In this document: piece by piece, positions 18,943-27,551 of the stretch
Numbering within the stretch: position 1 is the first letter of the stretch
Layout: every line of letters starts with the position of its first letter
Assembly: GCF_016806065.1 (NCBI RefSeq)
Contig: NZ_CP032405.1
Span: forward strand, 1,516,001 to 1,580,000
DNA: 64,000 nucleotides
Source of the DNA: Rhizobium rosettiformans
GTDB taxonomy: Bacteria; Pseudomonadota; Alphaproteobacteria; Rhizobiales; Rhizobiaceae
Direction of reading: 5' to 3'
The notes under the pieces: generated by a model
Told to the model about the DNA's origin: nothing
The model's database searches: none
The model's input: only the letters and a program-made list of their open reading frames with translations
Made by a program: the position numbers and the translations under genes

Positions 18943-19686
18943 ATGAACTCTTATACCAACATGGGCGTGGGTGCCTTTCTCGGCACCGTCTTCGTCCTGA
19001 TGTCTGTGTCAATCGCATCGGAAGGGATATTCCATTCTGAAGCGCCTGAGCAGGAAGGCTTCGCCATCGTGGCCGAAGAAGCCGCTCCGGCTGACGCAGC
19101 ACCGGAAGTCGCCGCCACTCCCATCGCAGTCCTGCTTGCCAGCGCCGATGCAGCCGCGGGTGAATCGTCTTTTAGGAAGTGCGCGAGCTGTCACACCGTC
19201 GACAAGGGCGGCGCCAACAAGGTTGGCCCGAACCTCTATGGCCTTGTCGACCGTCCCATCGCCTCGCATGAAGGCTTCAGCTATTCTGCTGCTATCCGGG
19301 AATTCTCGCAGGGCGGCAGCGAGCTCTGGACGTGGGACCACCTGAACGAATTCCTCCTCGCTCCCAAGCAGCATATTCCTGGCACATCTATGGGTTTTGC
19401 CGGCCTGAAGCAGGATGCCGAGCGCGCCAACGTGATCCTCTATCTGCACACCATGGCCGACAGCCCGGTTCCGCTGCCGTCGCCTGAAGATGCTGCTCCG
19501 GCTGAAGATGCTGCCGCGCCTGCCGATGCTGCTCCGGCCGAAGACGCCGCTGCACCTGCGGATGCCCCTGCCGACGCCGCTCCTGCCGAAGCTCCGGCTG
19601 ATGCTGCTCCTGCAGATGCCGCCCCTGAGGCTCCGGCTGATGCTGCCCCGGCTGAGCCTGCACCAGCACAGCCTGCAACGCCCTGA
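18943..19686 (+). CDS. Membrane-anchored c-type cytochrome (CycM-like) with repetitive Ala/Pro tail
   Basis: A 247-residue protein with one N-terminal anchor helix (about 7-26) and a class I cytochrome c domain with haem site CASCH (80-84). The axial methionine is probably in IPGTSMGF. It resembles CycM (cytochrome c552-type) that passes electrons to terminal oxidases. Residues from about 171 to the end are a low-complexity tail built from [14 protein letters not shown] units, variable in copy, likely a periplasmic spacer. A GGGGAG site is placed eight bases before the ATG. A terminator follows. Confidence 0.88.
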   Translation: MNSYTNMGVGAFLGTVFVLMSVSIASEGIFHSEAPEQEGFAIVAEEAAPADAAPEVAATPIAVLLASADAAAGESSFRKCASCHTVDKGGANKVGPNLYGLVDRPIASHEGFSYSAAIREFSQGGSELWTWDHLNEFLLAPKQHIPGTSMGFAGLKQDAERANVILYLHTMADSPVPLPSPEDAAPAEDAAAPADAAPAEDAAAPADAPADAAPAEAPADAAPADAAPEAPADAAPAEPAPAQPATP

Positions 19687-19723
19687 TCGTCATCGCCTCT
19701 AGGCTTTGACAGTTTGAAGACTG

Positions 19724-19758
19724 CGCCCGGCCCTTGTTGGCCGGGCGTTTTGTTTTTT
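19724..19758 (+). terminator. Intrinsic terminator of the cytochrome gene
   Basis: A 9-base perfect stem (CGCCCGGCC at 19724-19732 with its complement at 19739-19747) and 6-base loop are followed by TTTTGTTTTTTG. It lies in the convergent gap before the AEC transporter gene. Confidence 0.9.
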
Positions 19759-19763
19759 GAGCG

Positions 19764-20708
19764 TCAGAGCAGGAGCAGCGCCCAAAGCGAGACGGTCGCC
19801 ACGCCGGCGGCAGTCGAGAGAGTAATGACCGAGGCCGCCAGTCCCTGGCCGACACCGAAGCGGTTTGCGATCAGCCAGGCGTTGATGCCTGTCGGAACGG
19901 AGGACGTCAGAACGAGTGCCGCCGTCCATTGCGGGGAGAGGCCGAGCAGCGTGGACGCGAGCCAGACAACTGCCGGCATCAGGCCGAGCTTCAGGAGCGA
20001 GATACCCGTCGCGATCCTGACATTGCCTGCCATCCCGTATTTGTTCAGCGTCATGCCGAGCGAAATCAGCGCTGCCGGGGCTGCCATGCCGGCCACCTGA
20101 GCGACGATGCCGTCGATCAACGCCGGAACGGGCGTGCCGAGAAGCTGCAGCAAAACCCCGCCGGCAAGACCGATGATCAGCGGATTGCGCACCAGATTGC
20201 CACCCACCTGTTTGGAAACCGCGAGCACACCAGCGGCCTTGCGTCCTCCGCTTCTCTGCTCTGCCCGCTCCATCGCCAGAACGCCGGCGATCATCATCAG
20301 CGGCAGATGCACGGCGAGCAGAATCGACATGGCGACGATCCCTTCCGGTCCGACGGTGCGTTCGACCAGCGGCAGTCCGATGAAGACATTGTTGGCAAAG
20401 GATGCGGAAACGCCTGCGAGCACGCCGACCTTCTGGTCGCGTCCAAAGACGCGCGTTGCCAAAAGATGGCCGACGATCCAGGTAATCAGGACTCCGGAGA
20501 AATAGGCGATCCACAGCCGGAACGGCGAGGCGCCGTGGAAGTCGGCATTGGCGATCGTCCGAAGCAGGAGGAGCGGCACCGCGACCTTGAACACGAAGTC
20601 GCCCAACCCGTCACCGATCTCGGCGGTCAGGATCTTCAACCGGACGAGCGCCCAGCCGAAGAGAATGAGTATGAATATGGGAAGGACGTCCTGGGCAACG
20701 GTGGTCAT
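19764..20708 (-). CDS. AEC-family transporter (auxin efflux carrier fold)
   Basis: A 314-residue integral membrane protein with about ten hydrophobic segments. The start IFILILFGWALVRLKILT and internal FANNVFIGLPLVERTVG (an Asn-containing crossover region) and LLSTPVPALID-like segment match the AEC/BART superfamily. Bacterial members export or import malonate, malate or similar acids; the substrate here is unknown. It stands alone, with a small-RNA terminator some 75 bases upstream on the same strand. Confidence 0.87.
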   Translation of the reverse strand: MTTVAQDVLPIFILILFGWALVRLKILTAEIGDGLGDFVFKVAVPLLLLRTIANADFHGASPFRLWIAYFSGVLITWIVGHLLATRVFGRDQKVGVLAGVSASFANNVFIGLPLVERTVGPEGIVAMSILLAVHLPLMMIAGVLAMERAEQRSGGRKAAGVLAVSKQVGGNLVRNPLIIGLAGGVLLQLLGTPVPALIDGIVAQVAGMAAPAALISLGMTLNKYGMAGNVRIATGISLLKLGLMPAVVWLASTLLGLSPQWTAALVLTSSVPTGINAWLIANRFGVGQGLAASVITLSTAAGVATVSLWALLLL

Positions 20709-20777
20709 GAAAATCGACTCGTCATGGCAAGAAAGCCCTTCTTAGGCCTCTTGCCGCGCCCGGCCAATCCATCAGAA

Positions 20778-20885
20778 ACGACAAAAGCAGGCGAAAAGCC
20801 TGCTTCGACGCCCGGCCACACCGGGGTGGGATCTGCCGCCAGTACATCCGTGGTCGGCTTTCCCGCACGGAACCGTCATGGTCCG
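20778..20885 (-). ncRNA. Candidate trans-acting small RNA, copy 1 (shares an 18-base core with a second locus)
   Basis: This lies in the 323-base gap between the AEC gene and a divergent kinase gene. The minus strand carries GACCACGGATGTACTGGC (20855-20838), identical to the core of a second intergenic locus at 34870-34887. The core closes a hairpin with TCCGTG/CACGGA arms. About 35 bases downstream an 8-base stem (20805-20785) with a TTTTC loop runs into TTGTCGTTTC, an intrinsic terminator. No ORF fits. Size and layout resemble the rhizobial alpha-r8/MmgR (Rfam suhB) RNAs, recalled from memory and not checked. The 5' end is uncertain. Confidence 0.65.
20785..20805 (-). terminator. Intrinsic terminator of the small RNA upstream of the AEC gene
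   Basis: AAGCAGGC/GCCTGCTT 8-base perfect stem with a TTTTC loop, followed on the minus strand by TTGTCGTTT. There is no upstream protein gene on this strand, so it must end a non-coding transcript. Confidence 0.7.
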
Positions 20886-21031
20886 GTGGAGAGACCAGGG
20901 GAGATGGTCATCTACGGCGGTTTTCATACCCGCCTGATGTAACGACGAGATGACGTCGGCCTGCTTTTCCCTTCCCATCGGCGGAAAAACGGCTATGACC
21001 GTCAGGCCAAGCAAACGGAGCCCCGGACCTC

Positions 21032-22024
21032 ATGAGCCAGTTCGATGTCCTGACGATCGGCAACGCCATCGTCGACATTATTTCTCGCTGCGACGACCAG
21101 TTTCTGATCGACAATGCCATTACCAAAAGCGCAATGAACCTGATCGACGCCGAGCGTGCCGAACGGCTCTACGGCATGATGGGGCCGGCTGTGGAAGCCT
21201 CCGGCGGCAGCGCTGGCAACACGGCGGCCGGCATTGCCAATTTCGGCGGCAAGGCCGCCTATTTCGGCAAGGTGGCAGAAGATCAGCTCGGCGAGATCTT
21301 CACTCATGACATCCGCGCCCAGGGCGTCCATTTCGAGACCCGTCCGCTCGGCAGTCAGCCGCCGACGGCCCGCAGCATGATCTTCGTCACTGAAGACGGC
21401 GAGCGTTCGATGAACACCTATCTCGGCGCCTGCGTCGAATTCGGCCCCGAAGATGTCGAGCCCGAGGTCGTCGCCAAATCCAAGGTGACCTATTTCGAGG
21501 GTTATCTCTGGGATCCGCCGCGCGCCAAGCAGGCGATCCTCGACTGCGCCCGCATTGCCCATGAGGCAGGCCGGGAGATGTCGATGACGCTCTCCGACAG
21601 CTTCTGCGTCGGCCGCTACCGCGCCGAATTCCTCGATCTGATGCGTTCCGGCACCGTCGATATCGTCTTCGCCAACGAGCAGGAAGCCCTGTCTCTCTAC
21701 GAAACGGACGATTTCGCCCGCGCGCTTGATCTGATCTCGAAGGATTGCAAGCTGGCCGCCGTCACCATGGGCGATCAGGGTGCGGTCATCGTCAAGGGGG
21801 AGCAGCGCATCCGCGTGCCCGCGACGAAGGTGGAGACGGTGGTCGATACGACCGGAGCCGGCGACCTCTTCGCGTCTGGCTTCCTCTATGGCTACACGAA
21901 TGGTCGAAGCTTCGAGGATTGCGGCCATCTTGGCTGCTATGCGGCGGGCGTTGTCATCCAGCAGATCGGACCGCGACCGATGATGTCACTTGAGAAGGGT
22001 GCCTCGGCGATCGGCCTCATTTAA
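21032..22024 (+). CDS. PfkB-family carbohydrate/adenosine kinase
   Basis: A 330-residue ribokinase-fold enzyme of the adenosine kinase type. It has the N-terminal GNAIVDIISRCDD segment, the glycine motif GGSAGNTAAGIANFGGKAAYFGKV and the C-terminal signature DTTGAGDLFASGFLYG, whose aspartate is the catalytic base. Rhizobial genomes carry one such gene near this place, usually annotated adenosine kinase or sugar kinase; the substrate cannot be told from sequence alone. Its stop region overlaps the convergent SH3 gene by eight bases. Confidence 0.9.
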   Translation: MSQFDVLTIGNAIVDIISRCDDQFLIDNAITKSAMNLIDAERAERLYGMMGPAVEASGGSAGNTAAGIANFGGKAAYFGKVAEDQLGEIFTHDIRAQGVHFETRPLGSQPPTARSMIFVTEDGERSMNTYLGACVEFGPEDVEPEVVAKSKVTYFEGYLWDPPRAKQAILDCARIAHEAGREMSMTLSDSFCVGRYRAEFLDLMRSGTVDIVFANEQEALSLYETDDFARALDLISKDCKLAAVTMGDQGAVIVKGEQRIRVPATKVETVVDTTGAGDLFASGFLYGYTNGRSFEDCGHLGCYAAGVVIQQIGPRPMMSLEKGASAIGLI

Positions 22025-22559
22025 AGGCCTCGCCCGGATAAGCGCCCCAGATCTCGTTCTGGGAGATCCAGCCGCTGACGCCGCTGGTCTCGGCCTGGCA
22101 CCAGTTGCCGTTGCACTCCCTGAGCCGGAGCACGACACCCGGCTCGAGCTTGGCAATGACCTGAGCCGACGAGTTCGAATCGCGGCGCATCATGACATAG
22201 ACACTGTCGCCATTGCCGCGCATCCACGGGGCGGCAACCGCCGTCCGCTCGCCGGTAAGCAGGGTCTGGTTCACCCAGCCCTCGGTGCCGTCGGCGTCGC
22301 GGATCTGCCGCCAGTTCTCGTATTCGCGGATGATTTCGACCGGCAAGCCGGATTTCATGTAGCGCCAAGAGACGGCGTAGTCGGTGCTCGGACCGATTCG
22401 CAGGTTCACTCTTTCAGCCTTCAGACTGACGAAGCGCGGCAGCGGCAGCCCGCTCGAACCCTTGGTCGTGGATTGCGCATGACCGGCGATCGGGCCGGCC
22501 ACGAGAGACAGCGCAAGAACGCTGAATGCAATGCTGACGCGGCACAGATTATGAAACAT
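22017..22559 (-). CDS. Secreted protein with bacterial SH3 domains
   Basis: A 180-residue periplasmic protein with a signal peptide (VSIAFSVLALSLVAGPIAGHAQ). Two SH3b-like units follow: the first around AERVNLRIGPSTDYAVSWRYMKSGLPVEI with EGWVNQTLL, the second around VYVMMRRDSNSSAQVIAKLEPG with WCQAETSGVSGWI. SH3b domains bind peptidoglycan or peptides. This is the DUF1058-like type common in Rhizobiales. The ATG at 22559 was chosen because CGGA lies six bases upstream; an ATG two codons earlier is possible. Confidence 0.88.
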   Translation of the reverse strand: MFHNLCRVSIAFSVLALSLVAGPIAGHAQSTTKGSSGLPLPRFVSLKAERVNLRIGPSTDYAVSWRYMKSGLPVEIIREYENWRQIRDADGTEGWVNQTLLTGERTAVAAPWMRGNGDSVYVMMRRDSNSSAQVIAKLEPGVVLRLRECNGNWCQAETSGVSGWISQNEIWGAYPGEAFK

Positions 22560-22758
22560 GGTCATTCCGGGCTAAGCTGTAGAAATGAAGGGCTTTCTGA
22601 CCACCCCGAGACGCGTCGCGCGTATCAGGGACAAATCCGCCGCCATCCGACGAGTTTTGTTTGTCTTCGCCGACGGGTTTGGTAGAAATTGCCTTCCTGA
22701 GAAGCGAAGTATCCCGCGACTTGGTTAATGAGTTCTGAAGAAGGCATCGATCCGGCCC

Positions 22759-23763
22759 ATGACGAACAGGAAAAGACCCCAGGTCTATATCACGCGGAAA
22801 CTGCCCGATGCCGTGGAAACGCGCATGCGCGAGCTCTTCGATGCCGAGTTGAATGTCGATGACAAACCGCGCACGCGCGAAGAATTGATCGCCGCCATCA
22901 AATCGGCAGATGTGCTGGTCCCGACGGTGACCGACCGAATCGATGCAGCCCTGATTGCGGAGGCCGGCCCGCAGCTGAAGCTCATCGCCAGCTTCTCGAA
23001 CGGTACGGATCATATCGACATCGATGCCGCGGCGAAGAAGGGCATCACCGTCACCAACACGCCGAATGTTCTCACCGAAGACACGGCCGACATGACCATG
23101 GCGCTGATTCTCGCCGTTCCGCGCCGACTCGTGCAGGGTGCGCGCGTGCTGATGGATAAGCCGGGCGAATGGGAAGGCTGGTCGCCCACCTGGATGCTCG
23201 GACGCCGAATCTGGGGCAAGCGCATCGGCATCATCGGAATGGGCCGCATCGGCACGGCCGTTGCCCGCCGTGCCAAGGCCTTCGGCCTGTCGATCCATTA
23301 TCACAACCGCAAGCGGGTCAGTCCGGCAACTGAGGACGAGTTGGAGGCGACCTATTGGGACAGCCTCGACCAGATGCTCGCCCGCGTCGATATCGTATCG
23401 GTCAACTGCCCCTCGACGCCAGCGACCTTCCATCTGCTCTCGGCCCGTCGTCTGGCGCTGTTGCAGCCGACGAGCTACGTCGTGAACACGGCGCGCGGCG
23501 ACATCATCGATGAGGATGCACTGGTTCAAGCCCTGCGCGCCGGCAAGATCGCCGGTGCTGGTCTCGACGTGTTCGAGAACGAGCCCGCGGTCAACCCGAA
23601 GCTGGTCAAGCTCGCCAACGAGGGCAAGGTCGTGCTCCTGCCGCATACCGGTTCGGCGACGATCGAAGGCCGCATCGACATGGGCGATAAGGTCATCATC
23701 AACATCAGAACCTATTTCGACGGCCACCGCCCGCCGAACAGGGTGCTGCCGAGCCGCAACTGA
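22759..23763 (+). CDS. D-2-hydroxyacid dehydrogenase (glyoxylate reductase type)
   Basis: A 334-residue NAD(P)-dependent dehydrogenase. The Rossmann motif is GIIGMGRIGTAVARRAKAFG, and the catalytic residues are in NTARGD (Arg), GLDVFENEP (Glu) and LLPHTGSAT (His). The SFSNGTDHID and EDTADMTMALIL segments match GyaR-like glyoxylate/hydroxypyruvate reductases. The likely reaction is glyoxylate to glycolate or hydroxypyruvate to glycerate. A second, more distant family member is at 54068-55030. It is divergent from the SH3 gene and stands alone. Confidence 0.9.
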   Translation: MTNRKRPQVYITRKLPDAVETRMRELFDAELNVDDKPRTREELIAAIKSADVLVPTVTDRIDAALIAEAGPQLKLIASFSNGTDHIDIDAAAKKGITVTNTPNVLTEDTADMTMALILAVPRRLVQGARVLMDKPGEWEGWSPTWMLGRRIWGKRIGIIGMGRIGTAVARRAKAFGLSIHYHNRKRVSPATEDELEATYWDSLDQMLARVDIVSVNCPSTPATFHLLSARRLALLQPTSYVVNTARGDIIDEDALVQALRAGKIAGAGLDVFENEPAVNPKLVKLANEGKVVLLPHTGSATIEGRIDMGDKVIINIRTYFDGHRPPNRVLPSRN

Positions 23764-23769
23764 GCCGCG

Positions 23770-24252
23770 TCAGGTCAGTCGCTTCTGCATCTCGATATAG
23801 GTCGGGCGGTCATAGCCGGCATGGCTCTTCTCGGCGGTTCTGACGAATCCCCAGGCGCCGAACCGCTCATGGTTCCCGGTCAGTTCGATCCGGGTCTCTA
23901 GCCGCAGCGCCCGTTTGCCTAAGCGTTGGGCGATCGCCTCGCCCTCGGCCAGCAGTCGGCCACCGATCCCCTTGCCTTGCGCCTCTGCGGCAACCGCGAG
24001 CTTGCCGAGATAGAGAAATTCCGGTTCAGGACGCAGAAAGGCGCAGCCCACGAGGTTTCCGTTCAGTTCGGCGATCAAGCCGATCTCGTCACGAGCCTTG
24101 TCTTTCATGGAGCCGATGGTCAGGCGATGCGCGGAGGAGGGCGGGTCGATCACGCCGTCCATATAGGCGAAGGACGCCATGATTAGCGCCAGCAGTTCCT
24201 CGTAATGCGAATAGCTCTGATCGATCTGACGGATGACGATGCTCATGTTCAT
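23770..24252 (-). CDS. GNAT-family N-acetyltransferase
   Basis: A 160-residue acyl-CoA transferase. The acetyl-CoA binding motif is LAVAAEAQGKGIGGRLLAEGE, followed by LRLETRIELTGNHERFGAWGFVRTAE. Substrate is unknown. The ATG overlaps the stop of the moeB-like gene (ATGA), so it is the last gene of the recF-moeB-GNAT operon. Confidence 0.9.
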   Translation of the reverse strand: MNMSIVIRQIDQSYSHYEELLALIMASFAYMDGVIDPPSSAHRLTIGSMKDKARDEIGLIAELNGNLVGCAFLRPEPEFLYLGKLAVAAEAQGKGIGGRLLAEGEAIAQRLGKRALRLETRIELTGNHERFGAWGFVRTAEKSHAGYDRPTYIEMQKRLT

Positions 24253-25001
24253 GCCCGGCGTTTGTAGCGGATGGTATCGAAACGGGCCGCAAGCCCATCA
24301 TACATCAACAGCCGTCCGACCAATGGCTCGCCGATCCCGGTGATCACTTTGATTGCCTCCATCGCCATCAAGGTGCCGATCACCCCCGTCAACGCGCCGA
24401 TGACGCCAGCTTCTGCGCAGGCCGGTATCAGGCCCTCTGGCGGTGGCTCGGGAAAGAGATCGGTATAGCGCGGATACGCCATCCCATCCGGCCCGCTCTC
24501 ATAAGGTTTCAACACTGTCACAGTTCCGTCGAAGCGACCGACAGCGCCTGTCACCAGCGGCACCTTCGCAAGTTCGGCGGCATCCCCTGCCGCATAGCGC
24601 GTCGAGAAATTGTCGGATCCGTCGATCAGCAGGGTGAAGCGCGGCAGGTAATCGCGCGCGAAGTCAGTATCGAACCGCTGCTCGTATCTCACGACACGGC
24701 AATGGGGGTTGAGCCGCGCAATAGCCTGGGCCGCGCTTTCGGTCTTCTTTTCACCCAGCGTGCCCGTGTCATGGATAACCTGCCGCTGGAGATTGGAGAG
24801 CGACACCCCGTCGTTATCAACGATCCCGAGCGTGCCGACGCCAGCCGCCGCCAGATATTGCAGCACCGGTGAGCCAAGACCGCCAGCGCCGATCACCAGC
24901 ACGCGCGCGGCTTTGAGCAGTTGCTGCCCATGGCCGCCCACTTCTGGCAGCAGGATATGGCGGTGATAGCGGGAGAGTTCTTCGGGCGAGAGCGGGTCCA
25001 T
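24249..25001 (-). CDS. moeB: MoeB/ThiF-type adenylyltransferase
   Basis: A 250-residue E1-like enzyme that adenylates the C-terminus of a sulfur-carrier protein (MoaD or ThiS). It has the nucleotide loop VLVIGAGGLGSPVLQYLAAAGVG, the NLQRQVIH segment and the DGSDNFSTRY motif. The conserved cysteine region reads IPACAEAGVIGALTGVIGTLMAMEAIK. The zinc-binding CxxC of Escherichia coli MoeB is missing (AYPRYTDLF replaces CYRCLF). Either molybdopterin or thiamine use is possible. The ATG at 25001 has AAGG seven bases upstream; a GTG overlapping the recF stop at 25046 is an alternative. Confidence 0.86.
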   Translation of the reverse strand: MDPLSPEELSRYHRHILLPEVGGHGQQLLKAARVLVIGAGGLGSPVLQYLAAAGVGTLGIVDNDGVSLSNLQRQVIHDTGTLGEKKTESAAQAIARLNPHCRVVRYEQRFDTDFARDYLPRFTLLIDGSDNFSTRYAAGDAAELAKVPLVTGAVGRFDGTVTVLKPYESGPDGMAYPRYTDLFPEPPPEGLIPACAEAGVIGALTGVIGTLMAMEAIKVITGIGEPLVGRLLMYDGLAARFDTIRYKRRA

Positions 25002-25042
25002 GGGTCTACCTTGCCACCCGAGAATGGAGATGAAAAGCGCAC

Positions 25043-26170
25043 TCACGCATCGATCTGCCCATCTGTCACGGTGACGAACTGCGCCCGGTCGCCCAGTGCA
25101 GAGAACATCGCTCTGTCCGTGCCCGTCATGAAAGCTTGGCCGCCGAGTGCATCGATGCGGGCAAAGAGCGATGCCCGCCGGCCCTCGTCGAGATGTGCGG
25201 CGATCTCGTCGAGCAGCAGGATCGGCGCAAAGCCCGTCATCGTGGCAACCAGTCGCGCATGAGCAAGCACCAGCCCGATGAGGAGAGCCTTCTGCTCCCC
25301 CGTTGAGCAGCGCTCGGCGTCCATGTCCTTTTCGATATGTCGGACCATGAGATCCGCGCGGTGCGGTCCATCCAATGTCCGGCCGGCTGCCGCATCCCGA
25401 TGGCGGGATTGTGCGAGGATCTCGATATAGCGCTCTTCGAACTCAAAGGCCGGCAGGTCGGCCAAGTCATCGAGAAAACCGGTCAGGGCGAGCGAGGCCG
25501 ATGGAAAGGCGGAGGTTTCCCTGTCCGCCTCGATCAGGCCGGAGAGCAATCCCAGCATCTCGCGCCGTGCGGCCGCCATGGCAACGCCCAGCGCTGCCAT
25601 CTGCTGCTCGATGCCGGAAAGCCAGGTCGGATCGAAGCGCCCTTCCGAAAGCAGCTTGTTGCGGCTGCGCATGGCGCGCTCGAAATCGCTGGCACGTCGT
25701 CCATGCGCTGGGTCGAGGGAGAGAACCAGCCGATCAAGGAACCGGCGCCTGTCGGAAGAGGAGCCGGTGAACAACCCATCCATGGCCGGCGTCAGCCAGA
25801 GGATGCGCAGGTGGTCGGTGAGCTCATCGACCGACTTTGCCGGGCCGCCATTGATCCGGAGACGCCGGACGAGGTTGCCTTCCTCCGTGGTCTCCGTGCC
25901 GGTGCCGATATCGGCCTCGCCGGCCATGCCCTCGATGGCGGCAAAGACGGTGAAGCTTCCGGAGGCGCCAAGACGCGGAATGTCGGAGAGTACCGCACGG
26001 CGCAGGCCACGCCCGGGTGAGAGGAAGGAGATCGCTTCCATGAAGTTGGTCTTGCCGGCCCCGTTGTCGCCGACCAGCACCACATGCCGTCCGTCCAGCG
26101 CAAGGCCTGCCTGCGCATAGTTGCGGAAGTCTGTGAGTTTGAGCCGCTGGATCTGTGTCTTCTGGGTCAT
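25043..26170 (-). CDS. recF: DNA replication/repair protein RecF
   Basis: A 375-residue SMC-like ATPase that binds gapped DNA and helps RecOR load RecA. Features: LTDFRNYAQAGLAL at the N-terminus, Walker A GDNGAGKTNFMEA, the signature CSTGEQKALLIGL and Walker B ILLLDEIAAHLD. The ATG fixing MTQKTQIQ matches the family start. In rhizobia recF lies away from dnaA-dnaN, as here. It starts an operon with the moeB-like and GNAT genes. Confidence 0.96.
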   Translation of the reverse strand: MTQKTQIQRLKLTDFRNYAQAGLALDGRHVVLVGDNGAGKTNFMEAISFLSPGRGLRRAVLSDIPRLGASGSFTVFAAIEGMAGEADIGTGTETTEEGNLVRRLRINGGPAKSVDELTDHLRILWLTPAMDGLFTGSSSDRRRFLDRLVLSLDPAHGRRASDFERAMRSRNKLLSEGRFDPTWLSGIEQQMAALGVAMAAARREMLGLLSGLIEADRETSAFPSASLALTGFLDDLADLPAFEFEERYIEILAQSRHRDAAAGRTLDGPHRADLMVRHIEKDMDAERCSTGEQKALLIGLVLAHARLVATMTGFAPILLLDEIAAHLDEGRRASLFARIDALGGQAFMTGTDRAMFSALGDRAQFVTVTDGQIDA

Positions 26171-26332
26171 CGGTCGGATTCGCTGTCGCCTTGAGCTAGG
26201 CCGAATGTGCCGTGAAGGCAAGGCGCAAGCGCGCTTTCCGGAATTTGCCGAGGTGTGCGGCGCTTGGCGACATGAAACTCTTTTCCAGACGTGTTAGTTT
26301 TGTCGCATTGCCGCCGCCCTGGAGCTCAGGCC

Positions 26333-26620
26333 ATGTCCCAGCATTCCGATGATCTGACCCCCGAAGAAGCCCGACGCGACCACTGGGAGATGCTCGGCTT
26401 TCTTGCCCTCAACGCATCGCTCGGTGCAGCAATCGGTTTCCTGGTCGCTTTTGCCATCGTCTGGCTCGACCTCGGCGGCCTTGGCACCTCGCTCTCGCGC
26501 TCCAGCCACCCCGTGCTTCCGACGATCATGATGGCCGTGCCCCTGGCGCTGATCTTTGCCGCGGCCGTGACCGCCTCTGCCGTCATGACCATGCCGTATC
26601 GCAAGAAGAAGCAGCGCTGA
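26333..26620 (+). CDS. Small two-helix membrane protein, unknown function
   Basis: A 95-residue protein with a charged N-terminus (DDLTPEEARRDHWEML) and two transmembrane segments (about 21-42 and 59-82), ending in YRKKKQR. It is of a type often seen in Rhizobiaceae beside slyX or recF without a known role. The ATG at 26333 has GGAG eight bases upstream. It is divergent from recF and precedes slyX by 79 bases on the same strand. Confidence 0.75.
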   Translation: MSQHSDDLTPEEARRDHWEMLGFLALNASLGAAIGFLVAFAIVWLDLGGLGTSLSRSSHPVLPTIMMAVPLALIFAAAVTASAVMTMPYRKKKQR

Positions 26621-26699
26621 TCCGATGCCTTCAGCGCCACGTTTGACGGGGCGTACGTCTTGCGGCATCTAGGCCGCTTGAGAGACGATGGAGAAGATC

Positions 26700-26909
26700 A
26701 TGGACACGCAGGACGAGCGCATCACACGTCTGGAAGAGACCGTCGCCCATCAGACGCGGGTCATCGAGGAACTGTCGGACCAGCTGACCGAGCAATGGAA
26801 GGTGGTCGAACAGGCCCGGGCCAAGCTGGATCGGCTCACGGAGCGCTTCCTGTCCCTGGAAGAGCAGGGCCTGGAAGCCCCGGCCATCACCCGCCCGCCG
26901 CATTACTGA
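26700..26909 (+). CDS. slyX: SlyX family protein
   Basis: A 69-residue coiled-coil protein: ERITRLEETVAHQTRVIEELSDQLTEQW, then a second heptad stretch and a C-terminal PAITRPPHY, which matches the SlyX ending PPPHY. Function is unknown in all species. The ATG at 26700 has GGAG six bases upstream, and another ATG lies four codons before. The 3' end overlaps the convergent tetR gene by seven bases. Confidence 0.9.
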   Translation: MDTQDERITRLEETVAHQTRVIEELSDQLTEQWKVVEQARAKLDRLTERFLSLEEQGLEAPAITRPPHY

Positions 26910-27517
26910 GCGTCACGACCTGTCGTCGCAAAGCCGGTCAGCACGGCATCGACGATGTGTGCTATCTGATCGCGTGACGGGTTGAGCCGACCGGTCAGCA
27001 GCCGCTGCCAGCAGAAGCTTGAGAACAGTTCCATGACGAGTGGGATGTCGAGGCCGGAGCGGATATCACCGCGCGCCACGCCCCGCTCCAGGATCACGCC
27101 GCTTGCCCGGCAGCGCGTCACTGCGTAGTCGCGCAGCGCCTCCAGAGCCGCCGGATCGCTCTGTGCCTCGGCGATGATCGAGCGGAAAACTTCTCCAGCA
27201 CTCGTCTTCCAGAAGCCGAGCAGGGTTTCGAGAAAGACGATGAGGTCCTCGCGTGTGTTGCCGGTGTCCGCATAGAAGGTCTCGCCCTTTTGTCTGTGAT
27301 AGACATCGAGCAGCAGTGCGGCCTTGGAGGGCCACCAGCGATAGATCGTCGGCTTTCCGGCCTTGGCCCGTCGCGCCACCGCTTCGATCGAGAAGGCGGA
27401 TAACCCGCCTTCACGCAGGATCTCGGCCGCTGCCGTCAGGATGGCGTCCTCGCTGGCCGGGTTCCGCTGTGCGCCGATCGATGTGCGCTTTGTGATGTCA
27501 GGTGCAGTCATCGTCAC
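26903..27517 (-). CDS. TetR-family repressor
   Basis: A 204-residue regulator. The N-terminal helix-turn-helix reads EDAILTAAAEILREGGLSAFSIEAVARRAKAGKPTIYRWWPSKAAL, and the C-terminal half is a TetR_C-like ligand domain. The start is a GTG at 27517 with GGAG eight bases upstream. It is divergent from a tiny membrane-protein gene, and the 98-base space between them holds overlapping promoters with two related inverted repeats, so it very probably represses itself and that neighbour. The inducer is unknown. Confidence 0.92.
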   Translation of the reverse strand: MTMTAPDITKRTSIGAQRNPASEDAILTAAAEILREGGLSAFSIEAVARRAKAGKPTIYRWWPSKAALLLDVYHRQKGETFYADTGNTREDLIVFLETLLGFWKTSAGEVFRSIIAEAQSDPAALEALRDYAVTRCRASGVILERGVARGDIRSGLDIPLVMELFSSFCWQRLLTGRLNPSRDQIAHIVDAVLTGFATTGRDAQ

Positions 27518-27551
27518 AGGCTGTACTCCTCTGCAATTCCTCTAGCAGAAA

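Noticed and set aside
20709..21031. Riboswitch for the AEC or kinase gene
   Set aside because: The structured part ends in a terminator, and its core is repeated at an unrelated locus, which fits a stand-alone RNA better than a cis element.
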